NCBI GenBank assembly: GCA_947462335.1
Contig: OX381706.1
Span: 12,128,784-12,192,783 of the forward strand
DNA length: 64,000 nucleotides
DNA from: Harmothoe impar
Lineage: Eukaryota; Annelida; Polychaeta; Phyllodocida; Polynoidae
Direction of reading: 5' to 3'
Shown here: positions 35,942 through 45,510 of the stretch, piece after piece
Layout of the letters: each line of letters begins with the position of its first letter
Position numbering within the stretch: the stretch's first letter is position 1
Position numbers and translations under genes: made by a program
Notes under the pieces: generated by a model
Database searches by the model: none
Told to the model about the DNA's origin: nothing
What the model saw: the letters and a program-made list of their open reading frames with translations, nothing else

Positions 35942-36170
35942 AGGCCAAAGGAAAAAAAGATTCAGGGAAAATGTAGGGTCGGTAGGTTTTAATTTTAATT
36001 GATTTTAATTTTTTTAAACTTTTTTTTAAACATGAAAGTACTACGTAACCTCTCCGAAGACACTAAAATTGATCTGAAAATGTCTTCAAAATTGCATAAA
36101 AAAAAACAGGGTCGGCCCTGTTATCATAAGGTCGGTCGGATGACCTGAAACAAATCTATTTTTTTCCACC
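35942..36170. mobile_element. GGCC-ended A/T-rich MITE (copy 1)
   Basis: The left end is AGGCCAAAGGAAAAAAAG and the right end has GACCTGAAACAAATC followed by a T-run and CCACC. Internal words GTAGGGTCGGTAGG and GGGTCGGCCCTG match copies 40819-41066 and 43386-43696. It splits the block that is continuous at A 8480 and B 29812. Confidence 0.7.
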
Positions 36171-36312
36171 CAACCCCACACCTCTTTGGTTTGATCTCTA
36201 CTCGCTTCCTTGTCCCCGTCATCAACTCTTTTGCCTTTGATTCACTCTGTCTGTGTGTCTCTGTCTCTATCGTTCACTATTTCTCTCCCCTCTATATATT
36301 GCTGTTCCTGCT

Positions 36313-36333
36313 GGGGGGGGGGGGGGGGGGGGG
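36313..36333 (+). repeat. Poly-G tract (21 G)
   Basis: An uninterrupted run of 21 G. A poly-C run of 19 follows at 36709-36727. Both are likely to be length-polymorphic and poorly sequenced. Confidence 0.95.
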
Positions 36334-36884
36334 CCTTGGGTGCTTTTTGAGCGCTAGATATAAACCCGCCAGTGACCTTGAAAAGGGAGGCTTTAGAGGT
36401 ACTGTTGAAGGAAAAGGGGTACGTTTTTAAGCCTAATAACTTAAAAAGAAACTCTTACTTTTATCAAACGTTTCTCGACATTAAGAACACGTTTTGTATA
36501 CCATATTTCATGGAGATAGGTATTCTCATAGGGGAAGGATGAGGCTCATAATTTTTGCATTTTGTCCATCAATTTTATTGATCACTCCTTGAATAGGGTA
36601 TTTTGGTTTGCTAAATCACCATTGAAAGGGTGCATTCTCTAAAATTGCCCCCCTTGCACTATAAGGGTACCAGATAGTCACACGTAGTCACTATAGAAAA
36701 TATATGGACCCCCCCCCCCCCCCCCCCAGCCTCCTGGGCTGTCCCGGTCCTCATCCATACTATGTTCACTACACACGTTTTCACTCCTCTTGTCAATCAG
36801 CAATATATGCTCTCCTCCATTCCCATTCCCGGCTGCATCCCTCCCACCCTCCCGCCATGCATTCCTTCCCGACCAACTTTGCCG

Positions 36885-37330
36885 TCACCACCTCCTCATG
36901 GGGCCCAGAAGTGACGTCATCAAGGCCCTACACCGGAAGGCGGCGTCGCGCGGTGATTGATAGGATATTGGTGGCGCTGAATTGAAACTGGCCCTGATAT
37001 GGCGTCGACTGACGAGAGCGGCCGATTGGGAACCAGTAGAACCGGGGGCATGTCGCACTCGCCCAGCGGAGTGATACATTGTATGTAGTTCCGTCCTCAT
37101 ATAAGCCAAGACGAATTGCTTTGATGAGAGCTCTCCGGCAAAGGAGGCAGGATTAGCCACAGCTCGCTGGTACCCCTGCCCCCGACGCCGGAAGTTTAAT
37201 GGCAGTTTGGTGCGAGGCATTATGGGCAATGTAAAAGGGGAGACGAGGGACGCGATGACGGACGCGTAGGAACACGGCGTCTGAAAGGAGTGAGGCGCCC
37301 GGCCCAATCACCGCCAGGCGGCCTCTGTGT
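36885..37330. promoter_or_regulatory. CpG-rich promoter-like region
   Basis: CpG is frequent here in a CpG-poor window. Motifs seen are a full CRE TGACGTCA (36912-36919), CCGGAAG ETS words (36933-36939 and 37188-37194), ATTGG (37025-37029) and CCAAT (37304-37308). This cluster is typical of broad, TATA-less promoters. It could fire in either direction. The 140-codon minus-strand frame across it is longest in the window but is expected in stop-poor CpG-rich DNA and has no recognisable motif. Confidence 0.5.
36999..37088 (+). CDS. Candidate short first coding exon (29-codon frame)
   Basis: An ATGGCGTCG start stands about 80 bp downstream of the CRE and about 60 bp after an ETS word. The frame begins MASTDESGRLGTSRTGG and closes with TAG at 37086. 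If spliced, a GTGATA donor at 37071 would end the exon in phase 0 after 24 codons, but this donor is weak. No protein family is recognised. The support is the promoter context and start context only. It could also be 5' untranslated DNA. No downstream exon was found within the window. Confidence 0.25.
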   Translation: MASTDESGRLGTSRTGGMSHSPSGVIHCM

Positions 37331-37420
37331 TAGTGCGCAAAACGAGCGCAAACACGCACCGACAAAACTCGGCTTTTCTGGGAGTGGGAGGAGTGCCCAT
37401 CGATTAATAACCAGGGGATG

Positions 37421-37557
37421 CCCCAGCTAACAAAAAAAACGTTATTTTACGTCCAAATAACGTTATAAACGTTGCATAACATTTGTCATAGTAAGGAGCC
37501 CTAAAATACGTTATATAACGTTATAAAATGTTGTATAACGTTTTTTTTTCACTGGGG
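37421..37557. mobile_element. AACGTT-rich MITE with CCCCAG ends
   Basis: It begins CCCCAGCTAACAAAAAAAAC and ends TTTTTTTTCACTGGGG. Inside, AACGTTAT words recur about six times. A small relative lies at 37872-37982. No target duplication is clear. Confidence 0.6.
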
Positions 37558-37871
37558 CGGGTTGTGAGATTTTACACTCCTTAACAGTGCGAAGCCCCCA
37601 TCCCCCGCCCCTCACCAAAAGTGCCAACAACTGCCCCCCCTGATTTAAAGTAACGTTTGTGTCATTTTTCTCCAAAAAGGGCCATACTTTTTCGTTCCCC
37701 CAGAAGGTCAGAACTTTTTACACTGCCACCCCCCCCGACCACACTTTGGAGTTCTAGTAATGGCTGCCCGCAGAATAACCTAAACATAAAACAAAATGCA
37801 GTAAAGTAAATGATATACAGGAATGATATAGCTTACTCCCATCCAATCGTACATCATGGCAAATAGCAACT

Positions 37872-37982
37872 CAGCTAACAAGAAACGTTTGCAAATAAAA
37901 CGTTCTGGATGCAAACCTTTTCTGTAAGTTGGTATGAAAAAGGTTTTTACTCGAAACGTTTGCAAACGTTTTTTGTTAGCTA
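37872..37982. mobile_element. Small palindromic MITE (AGCTAACAA ends)
   Basis: The left end AGCTAACAAGAAACGTTTGC is mirrored by GCAAACGTTTTTTGTTAGCT on the right, and both ends contain AACGTTTGCAAA-type words. The element is about 110 bp. Confidence 0.8.
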
Positions 37983-38062
37983 GGAAGTCCCTCAGGCCAT
38001 ATAACACAATTGAAAAGATATGTAGATCCGTGTCTATGGCACGTAAGCACGTGCACACCAGG

Positions 38063-38124
38063 TTCCAATACGAATATGCACCCTGTACATGTGTTCTAAT
38101 ACGAATATGCACCCTGTGCATGTG
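38063..38124 (+). repeat. 31-bp tandem repeat, two full copies
   Basis: The unit begins TTCCAATACGAATATGCACC and ends CTGTACATGTG. Two units differ at two positions and a third is partial. Confidence 0.85.
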
Positions 38125-38439
38125 TTCTGATACGAAGTTGGTGCAATATGCTAACGTTTAGGCAAATTGAACTCCATACGTATCACAAGTATTAGATCTT
38201 CACCTCGACGGGGTTATGCCTCATACGAACTGCCCCACAAGGTTGAGGCGAGGTGTGAAGCCTTGGTCATAGCCACTCTACAGTAGTTATATGTTGAGCT
38301 AGCCTCACATAACCATTGTCTATCTGTTTTAAACCACATCTGTAAGGTTATGTAAGTCTAAGTAGAAATAACCAAGGTGTGAATTCCTTTGTCTAACCCC
38401 TCCGCTATTGTTTAAGTTCACTGGTTCAGTTAACCTCCT

Positions 38440-39500
38440 CGGACCTGAAGCTCAGCAGTAAAATCTATTGCATTTTTACAGTACACAGTAATACCTATGT
38501 ACTGTACGCCTACAGCAAAAACTTTTGTTCCCTTAGATTTTGCTGTAGGTGTACAGCAACTGACTTGCTGTACATTTACAGCAACTTGTACTGTAAATTT
38601 ACAGCAAATTCTACTGTACATTTACAGCACCTTCTACTGTGCATATACAGCAAAAATTGCTGGCAACTTTTGTTCCAGTAGATTTTGCTGTACATGTACA
38701 ACAACTGGGTGCTGTAAAGTTACAGCAACTTCTACTGTCGGTTTCATATTGTTGTTGTCATCATTTCTATCAATTAATATGCATGCATGGAGAGTACTTC
38801 CCTGCATAATAGTTCAATTTCAGCTAGGATGATACACACTACACAATGAAATGGTTTAATCCTGCTTTAATACAGCTGTGTATGAGATAACAGCCTTTTC
38901 CCAGTCCAGGCACGTAAGCATATAACTTTCCCCACCAATGTGGTGTCTGTTCTATACTTTTACGTTTGTTTTGTATTATTCAACACAATTATGCAAATAT
39001 CAATACAACATGTACACTTTATGATAACTGGATTCAGCCTCTCTCATCTATTTTTATTTTACAATGTATTGAGAGTTTCTGAGGCTTTATTTGACTGGGG
39101 AAAGGGTTGGGTGGAATAATTACTACAAAAATGGTATACTGCTGCCACCTAGCAGCAGAAATCTACAGCATAATGTACTGTAAATGTACGGCAACATTGT
39201 TGGAGACCCAATTTACAGTACATAGTGCTGTAATCACACAGCAAATAGTGCTGTATTACCAACTACAGCAGAAATGGCTTTGAATGTACAGCACATTGTG
39301 CTGTTTAAATACAGTAACATTTTACAGTGTATGCTGTAAATAATGAACCCTAATATACGTATTTTTCTACTGTAAACCAACAACAGATTCTACTGCAAAT
39401 ATCGTTGTATGTACTTTAAAACTACGGTTGATTTTACAGCTCAGTTGCATCAATTTCTAACAGTGTGTACTCTGTTATTAATCTACGTGAACAGTGGAAT
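38440..39500. repeat. ACTGTA / TTTACAGCA repeat field
   Basis: Words such as CTACTGTACATTTACAGCA occur every 20-25 bases at 38475-38745 and again at 39160-39500, in both orientations. They are the same words found inside the composite repeats at 47154, 52663 and 56742. The field looks like two or more degraded copies of such elements, with local tandem multiplication. Between them (38750-39150) is ordinary AT-rich DNA. Confidence 0.65.
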
Positions 39501-39986
39501 GTACTGTTGGTTTACAGTATAAAATGACACTTTTTTTTAGATTCACTAATTACAGTGCATTATTAGAAACAGTTTTCCATAAGTGAACGTGGTGAGGCAT
39601 TCTACAAAATAGGATAACTGATAGCTACTCCCCTGCTACTAGATATAGAACGAGAAAAAATATAAGATATAATTGAGACAAAACAAATATGTGTAGGGCA
39701 CAGACACCTCTTTTGTGGTTATTTCTATGGTACAATAGCTGCAAGGAAACTCCCATTGGTATGACATCCACATATGTGTTAGCAGTCTGTAACTAAAGGG
39801 TAGGAATACTCTCAATATAGACTTGGGGATATGGCAGGAATTCCCCTAACCTACATACCTCTATGTTAGTATGAATTAGCTATTATAAACCTCAGAAATA
39901 TAGACAGACATGGACAACAATTATGCCTAGGCAGAACCCAGTTAGCTCCACCTGCAGTGAAGTAGAGGTTATGGTGCACAGGTTAA

Positions 39987-40201
39987 CCCTCTAAGGGGTG
40001 CATAGTGCTTTAAGGTGCTATGCTCTATGTGATCTTAATACATGAATTCAGCCTTGGCAAGTATACTCGCCCAACTGTTGATTCATTTCCAAAGGTGCAT
40101 GAATGCAGGCTTGGCGAATAGACTCACCAGGGCTACAATCATGCATCATGCTGACAAAGGGATTCAAGCACATTTAAAGCAGTTTGCAGCCAATAAAGGG
40201 T
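39987..40201. mobile_element. Probable TTAA-flanked relative of 35381-35773
   Basis: TTAA at 39983 and 40202 flanks CCCTCTAAGGGGTGCATAG on the left and AATAAAGGG on the right. The body has GAATGCAGGCTTGGCGA and ATCATGCATCATGCTGAC, matching the family at 44461-45510 and 51061-51470. Without an empty site the boundary is tentative. Confidence 0.5.
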
Positions 40202-40429
40202 TAACTATTCTGGGTTGTCAATTTGACGACCTTAGACTTGTCACTTGGAGTGGACCACTGCCTGAGCTAACATTGTCAGTTAGATGACCCTAGTATTGTC
40301 TTGTGGGATGGTAACCGGACAGTTCATCAAATAGACAACCTTTAACTCGTTTATTTTATGACCGTCACTTTAAAGACCCTAAACTCTTCTTATAAGACAA
40401 CCTTTTGACAAGTTTGGATCCCTTCATTT

Positions 40430-40720
40430 TATCAGTGTACGACCAATCTCTCAATAACTATAGTGCCTAACCAACTTAGTCATTTTCTGGCTCCCTATAT
40501 TAGAACCAACCTAGGTTAGTTTATAATTATTGTCAGGTTGGTCAGGACTGATTAACTCACCCTACTACTCTCCATATAAATGAGTTTTAGGGCTTATTCT
40601 TTTTTTAGTGAGGCATTAGTCACATGTTGTTATGCCTCAGTCATTTTTGAATAGCACTTGGTCATGCCTGACCAATGACCCTGTGACTAACCTGGGATAG
40701 CCACTTCAGACTAAGGGCAG
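40430..40720. repeat. Dispersed repeat ('GTCAGGTTGGTCAGGACTGA')
   Basis: The words TGGCTCCCTATATTAGAACC, GGTTGGTCAGGACTGA and GCATTAGTCACATG match 53822-53890 and 54325-54400 in the same order. There they are separated by a palindromic insertion. No ends are resolved. Confidence 0.5.
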
Positions 40721-40818
40721 GGACATTAAGATGTTCAGTGAAGTCACATAATTATTCCCAGTCGGGGGGCATGATCGGGTCAGCCTGTGCAGCAGCTCCT
40801 AGCCATGCCCTTGTGCGA

Positions 40819-41066
40819 GGGCCAAAAAAAAGGTATGTTTCAGGTAACCCGACCGACCCTATCAAAACAGGGCCGACCCTACATTTTTTATGCAATTTTG
40901 AAGAAATTTCCGTATTTCTACCATTTTTTGATCAATTTTCGGGTCTTCGGACCAACTAGCTGGTATTTTCATGTTAAAAAAAAAATAAAAAAAAAAAAAA
41001 ATAAAATTGGCCTACCGACCCTACATTTTCTGCCCATGTTACCTGAAACAAACCTTTTTTTTGGCC
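40819..41066. mobile_element. GGCC-ended A/T-rich MITE (copy 2)
   Basis: The left end is GGCCAAAAAAAAGGTATGTT and the right end AACAAACCTTTTTTTTGGCC, an inverted repeat of about 28 bp with few mismatches including CAGGTAAC and GTTACCTG. The centre is poly(A)-rich, with GACCGACCCTA and CTACCGACCCTACA words facing each other. Confidence 0.85.
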
Positions 41067-41269
41067 AAGGCATAATTCTGTAACCCTACAGAACAGGCTC
41101 AATTTTGGTTCTACACCATTGTTTACCCATATTGTAATTCAAATTGACCATCAATCCTCAAATTGACCATCAAACCTCCTAAAAGTGGTCAAGTGCATTG
41201 CAAACATTGTGAAAAGAAATCTCATTGTTGTCACCGAAAATGCAAGTGCCAGTGACGTAATATATCACA

Positions 41270-41345
41270 TTGCATAATAACGACTTCACGTTGCCTAGGA
41301 ATGACATAACGTTGCATAGCAAAGACGTCACGTTGTATAGCAAAC
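41270..41345 (+). repeat. 21-bp tandem repeat
   Basis: Units TTGCATAATAACGACTTCACG, one base over a 20-base word in length, repeat three full times with changes, plus a partial fourth. 21 is a multiple of three, so the plus frame shows a repeating peptide (TLHSKDVTLYSK). This is not evidence of coding. Confidence 0.8.
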
Positions 41346-41843
41346 GTACAGGGCATTATCCCCAGGTCATTATTCCAGGATTAACCATGCCCAGCCTAAT
41401 TTTCATTAGCATTGGTGTCTATAGGATCCACATGCCCTGTCTCCTGCCTATAGTAGAGTTAACAAAGCCAAGAAAAATTGAACCTGTGGGAAAGTGTTGT
41501 ATATAGACGTGCTATGTTAGAAGGCTAGAAGAACCATCCCGACATAACTTCCGGGCCCATGTAGCTTGAGATACTTGCCATACGTGATAAGGCGTAACAT
41601 AGATCTGTTATTGTGCTCCTCTTACCCTATTTCAAATTCAAAAGGGTCATCATTCTTCTAGATAATCCAGCCAGTTTTCCTGGGATGTATTTCACAATAT
41701 TGTTCGATTTCAAGAGCATGAATAGAATATAAATCATGTGATAAAGATTGCTACTCGTATTAAGCAATCATGATATTTCAGAGTGTAGTCCTGTTCACCT
41801 GTGCATTATAAATAGTGAACCCAAAAATGTGTATTTTTATGTA

Positions 41844-41931
41844 GTAGTTATAGGACGTGTACCAATCTGTACGCGAAATACAGGCTCCTTAACTGAATAC
41901 CCCTACAGATTGGTACTAGGCCTATAACTAC
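41844..41931. repeat. Inverted repeat, arms about 28 bp
   Basis: GTAGTTATAGG followed by GTACCAATCTGTA on the left is mirrored by TACAGATTGGTAC and CCTATAACTAC on the right, with two or three mismatches and a 32-bp loop. It is probably a MITE remnant. Confidence 0.7.
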
Positions 41932-43006
41932 TTTATACCACTAGCTGTATGCAGTATACAAGAGATGTGAAATGCTTTGTTCTCCGTGCCCGCTGTGGTA
42001 TAAACTGTAAACCAACACTACATTCGACAGCCTAAGTGCACTAGGCTATATAGACACACGTTTTGGTCTGTTCACCTGGTTATTTCACGAGTTGACCCTT
42101 GAGGTGTATTTCACGCGGCCGCAGGAGATTCTATTGCTCAGCTACATTAACTTCTAACAACATACAAGCATTTTAATCTCAGTATCATAATCGTATTGCA
42201 TTGGGTGATAAAGTGGATGTTTCCCTGATGTTATGAAACGCCCTCCCGGCGAGCATCAAGAGATAGGGGGCGTGGGATAAGATCTGCTTATCTGACAACC
42301 CTTGGTGGACATTAAAAGGAAATCATTCAAAACTGTCAGAAACCAGCATGTCCAATCATAGGAAACGTCCTTAAATGTCAGGGTTTGGAGTTTTACTGCA
42401 GGGGAACATGGCAAATCAATCTCCTCTGCACCCCCAGCTCCTGTAAAGGGGCCCCCATGGGTGGCATCCAGGGCAGCAGTGTTGGCATTGGGTCTCCCAT
42501 GGAATAACAACAACCAGCAATGACCTCTATTACTGTAGGATTCATCCTCTATCTTATAGAGAACGAGTGTTTGTTTATGTTTATTTGATACAGGGCTGTA
42601 TCGTGGTTCTTGTATCATGAGTTTTGATGATCAAACTGGGATTAGGAAGGGCTCTTTCTTTTTGAACAATAGGGGTGTTGATTAACATTTCACCTGTTTT
42701 CAGAAAACGACTGTATTCGACCTAATAAGCGCACATCCCCTAATAAGCGCACAGGTCACTTTTTGGCCTGATTTTAGGCTATAAAACCTCTAAAAATATG
42801 TCAAATATTGAGCCCAAATTAGTGCACAATGAACAGTTACACCGAATGCGGTATGCTTCAAAGGGCGAATAAGCGCCCTGATTTTCCAGGAGCAGATTAC
42901 TTGTAGAAATACAATGCAGCAGTGTATCAAAGAAGGTTCTGTTGACAGGTGGATTACAGATGGCCCTGCATGTGGCTACATGAACATAGTCCCCTCAATG
43001 TGACTA

Positions 43007-43228
43007 CCGTAAAACCTCGCGTATAAGCCGCGGCTAGTACGCGAATCAGATCGGCGGTGCGGCTTATAGCATCGTCATAGAGGTCAGGTGCGGCTTATAC
43101 CTGAGTTTTTGCTCATATAGTACAGTTCTAACGTCACCATAACCAGTTCGCTCATGCGGCTTATAGGATCGGCCCAAAGTCGGGGTGCGGCTTATACGTG
43201 AGTTAGGCTTATACGCGAGGTTTTACGG
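43007..43228. mobile_element. CCGTAAAACC MITE, best-preserved copy
   Basis: The left end CCGTAAAACCTCGCGTATAA is perfectly mirrored at the right, and the repeat continues to about 23 bp. TA flanks both ends. Internal words GCGGCTTATA recur in both orientations. Other copies are 35514-35739, 16547-16757, 48077-48170 and its duplicate 49706-49799 (degenerate), 50325 and 56595 (one end only), and a fragment near 33047. The TA target suits Tc1/mariner-like or PIF-like transposases. The superfamily is not decided. Confidence 0.85.
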
Positions 43229-43385
43229 TAGGTGTGTATGTATGAGGGCGTGGATGATGGATCCGTTAATAGCACCCAGACTGGACAACGTTAACACATT
43301 GAAAAGGTTTCTATGGTGCAACAACAACTTTATAAGGTCAAAAAGGTGAATTTCATGATCGGTATAAAAAAGCCTGTTTTAATGA

Positions 43386-43696
43386 GGCCAAATAAAAAAA
43401 AAGGTTTGTTTCAGGTTACCCCACCCTACCTAGCAAAACAGGGCCGACCATAGAAATTTTTATGCAATTTTGGAAAAATGTTTATATTTTGGGTCATTTT
43501 GGGGCGATTTAAGGGTCGATCTGATACTTTACGAGTCGAGGCGGTCGTCGGCGAGTCGGCATTGTAGTACATGAGTTGATTTCTGGGTACTTTTCAGGCT
43601 AAAGTAAAAAGAAAAAATTAAAAAAAAAAAAAAATCCGACCTACCTACCCTAGATTTTCAGACCATAACCTGAAACGCACCTTTTTTTTTGGGGCC
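43386..43696. mobile_element. GGCC-ended A/T-rich MITE (copy 3)
   Basis: The left end is GGCCAAATAAAAAAAAAGGT with TTTGTTTCAGGTTACC. The right end has CATAACCTGAAACGCACC, a T-run and GGGGCC. The centre carries ACAGGGCCGACCATAG and CGACCTACCTACCCTAG. Confidence 0.8.
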
Positions 43697-43767
43697 TGAT
43701 GTTTACATGAAGCGACCTGTGAGGTGTATTGTAGCCATCCGCATATATGTCAACATGACAATAACAC

Positions 43768-43960
43768 TGCATGAATGTTTGCATTGAAGCAAATTAGATA
43801 TGCTTAAAATGACACTTAAGTGACTTAAATTTCAGTAGATGCCATTGAAATGTCATGGAAAGGTCATAATGACACTTAAGTGATATTTACTGGAATCAAA
43901 GGTGCTTAAAGAGCGACTTTTAACCATCTGAAATGTGCTTAGATGCAAATATTCATGCAG
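43768..43960. repeat. Inverted-repeat element (CTGCATGAATGTTTGCAT ends)
   Basis: CTGCATGAATGTTTGCAT is mirrored by ATGCAAATATTCATGCAG with one mismatch. Inside, AATGACACTTAAGTGA, itself nearly palindromic, occurs twice. It is a probable MITE of 193 bp. Confidence 0.7.
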
Positions 43961-44460
43961 TTTAAGCATTCTTTCAGGTAAAAGATGTACCAAGACTGAT
44001 AATCTGAATGAAGAGGTTAGTCAATATTGGCTATCCCAGGTTAGTCATAGGGGTAGTCAGCCTGTATTAGTCAATACATAGCCAGTATTGTATGATGGGT
44101 TCACGTCTGCCCCTTACCAAACAGAGGTACATCTGCCTTCATAAGGCAGTCGGAGTCTTATTTGAGACTGCACTGGGAGAGTGGTACTACTCCCACACGT
44201 TGGGGCTTTGTATAGCTTGAAACATACATTTATTCTAGCTTCTAAAGAGGGGCGGATACTTTGTCATGGAAATTCAATAGAGGCCAGTGGACGTTGTTCA
44301 GTGTGGGAATTGAACTGATCTGTATAGAAGGCATTGTGTGGTACAGGACCAAAACTGGTTCTGACACAAAGGGTGCTGGAAATACGAGCAGGCTGAGAGT
44401 GATTGTTTTTTTCTGTTGAATATACAGAAGAATGGAGAAAAGGTCACTATGCCAGCACCC

Positions 44461-45510
44461 CTTAACCATCTGAGGACAACGTAGTGCTTTGATAAATCAT
44501 GCTCTTGGTCGTCATGATGCATAGATACAGCCTTGGCGAGTAACTCACCAGTGCTGCATTCAAGCATCATACTGACCCTACATGGTTGAGACGCTCCAAA
44601 AAGGTCGGCATGATGCACCGGTGTATTACTTGCCAGGCTGTATTGGTGCGCCAAATGTCAACTTTTAGCAACATGTGTTCTTAAAGGGCTAACCATCAGT
44701 GGACGGCATGTCGCGAAATAGTGACATTTGCTGTCGTGATACACTAAGGCAGCCCCGGTGAGTAACTCGCAAGCTCTGCATTGGTGCATTATATGCCGAC
44801 CCTTTGGGAGTGTATCAACCCGATAGGAGTGGTATGACACTTGAATGCAGCACTCATGCATCAGTACAACAAAGGGCCATAACCTATTAAAGCACTACGA
44901 TGCCCCTAAAGTGTTGTGTATAGGTAAATGTGAGGCTGAATATTAAAAAAAACACTATATTAGATCTGCACACTGCTGAACATAATTATCCGTGATAAAT
45001 ATTTGCGTTAAGAAATGCAAACGAGCATTTCCTGCACAGATTCTTACCTACTAACCACTTTATGGATAGCATAGTACTTGAAGAGACTATGCCCGTTGTC
45101 GCCATCAGTGTGCATAGATTCAGCAGTGGTACCAAGAAGATAATATTGCAGTGCATAAATGCTTGTTACACTCCTAGTGGGTTGCGTAATGCACCAATGC
45201 ATTGCCAGCAAGTTACATGCAGGCAACGCATTAGTGCATCATGTCAAAAATTAAATCAAGCTTTAAGGCATCATCCAGTCCTTAGAGGGTTTGCCTTTAT
45301 GGACAGGACAGTGCATTACTGCATCAGGCGGTTGGCATGTATGCAGCCCTGATGAGTAACTTTCCATTGCTGCATTCAAGCATCATGCAATTATACAGAG
45401 TTATACAGAATTGATACACTCCCAAAGGATCGACAAGATGCACCAATGCAGCACTGGGAAGTCACTCACTGTGGCTGCATTGGTGCATCATGATTACAAA
45501 TGTCACATAT
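44461..45510. repeat. Cluster of GATGCATGAATGCAGCC / GGTGAGTAACTCG repeats
   Basis: At least four successive units carry CATGATGCAT, AATGCAGCC(C/T)TGG(C/T)GAGTAACT, GCTGCATTCAAGCATCAT and ATCATGCCGACC-like words in alternating orientation (44475, 44690, 45060, 45300). Each unit can fold on itself around GTGAGTAACTCGC. They are relatives of the TTAA element at 35381-35773, here clustered. Confidence 0.65.

Larger units (their letters stand above)
32385..36240. repeat. Paralogous segment C (partial third copy)
   Basis: It follows B directly. Blocks match A at about 4955-5050 (C 32400), 5630-5800 (C 32840), 5640-6000 (C 34055-34280 and 34541-34620), 8290-8340 (C 35350-35380) and 8335-8530 (C 35778-35935 and 36170-36190). 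It is shorter and more interrupted: a hAT-type MITE, a TTAA element and a GGCC MITE can each be delimited by comparison with A and B. Confidence 0.7.

Noticed and set aside
36885..37307. Longest listed complete open frame (140 codons, minus strand)
   Set aside because: It lies in CpG-rich, stop-poor DNA, has no recognisable motif, and overlaps other frames. Better explained by base composition.
42700..42900. AATAAGCGCAC-rich stretch as a separate MITE
   Set aside because: Words AATAAGCGCAC and GGGCGAATAAGCGCCC suggest a relative of the 14523 element, but no ends or flanks could be defined.
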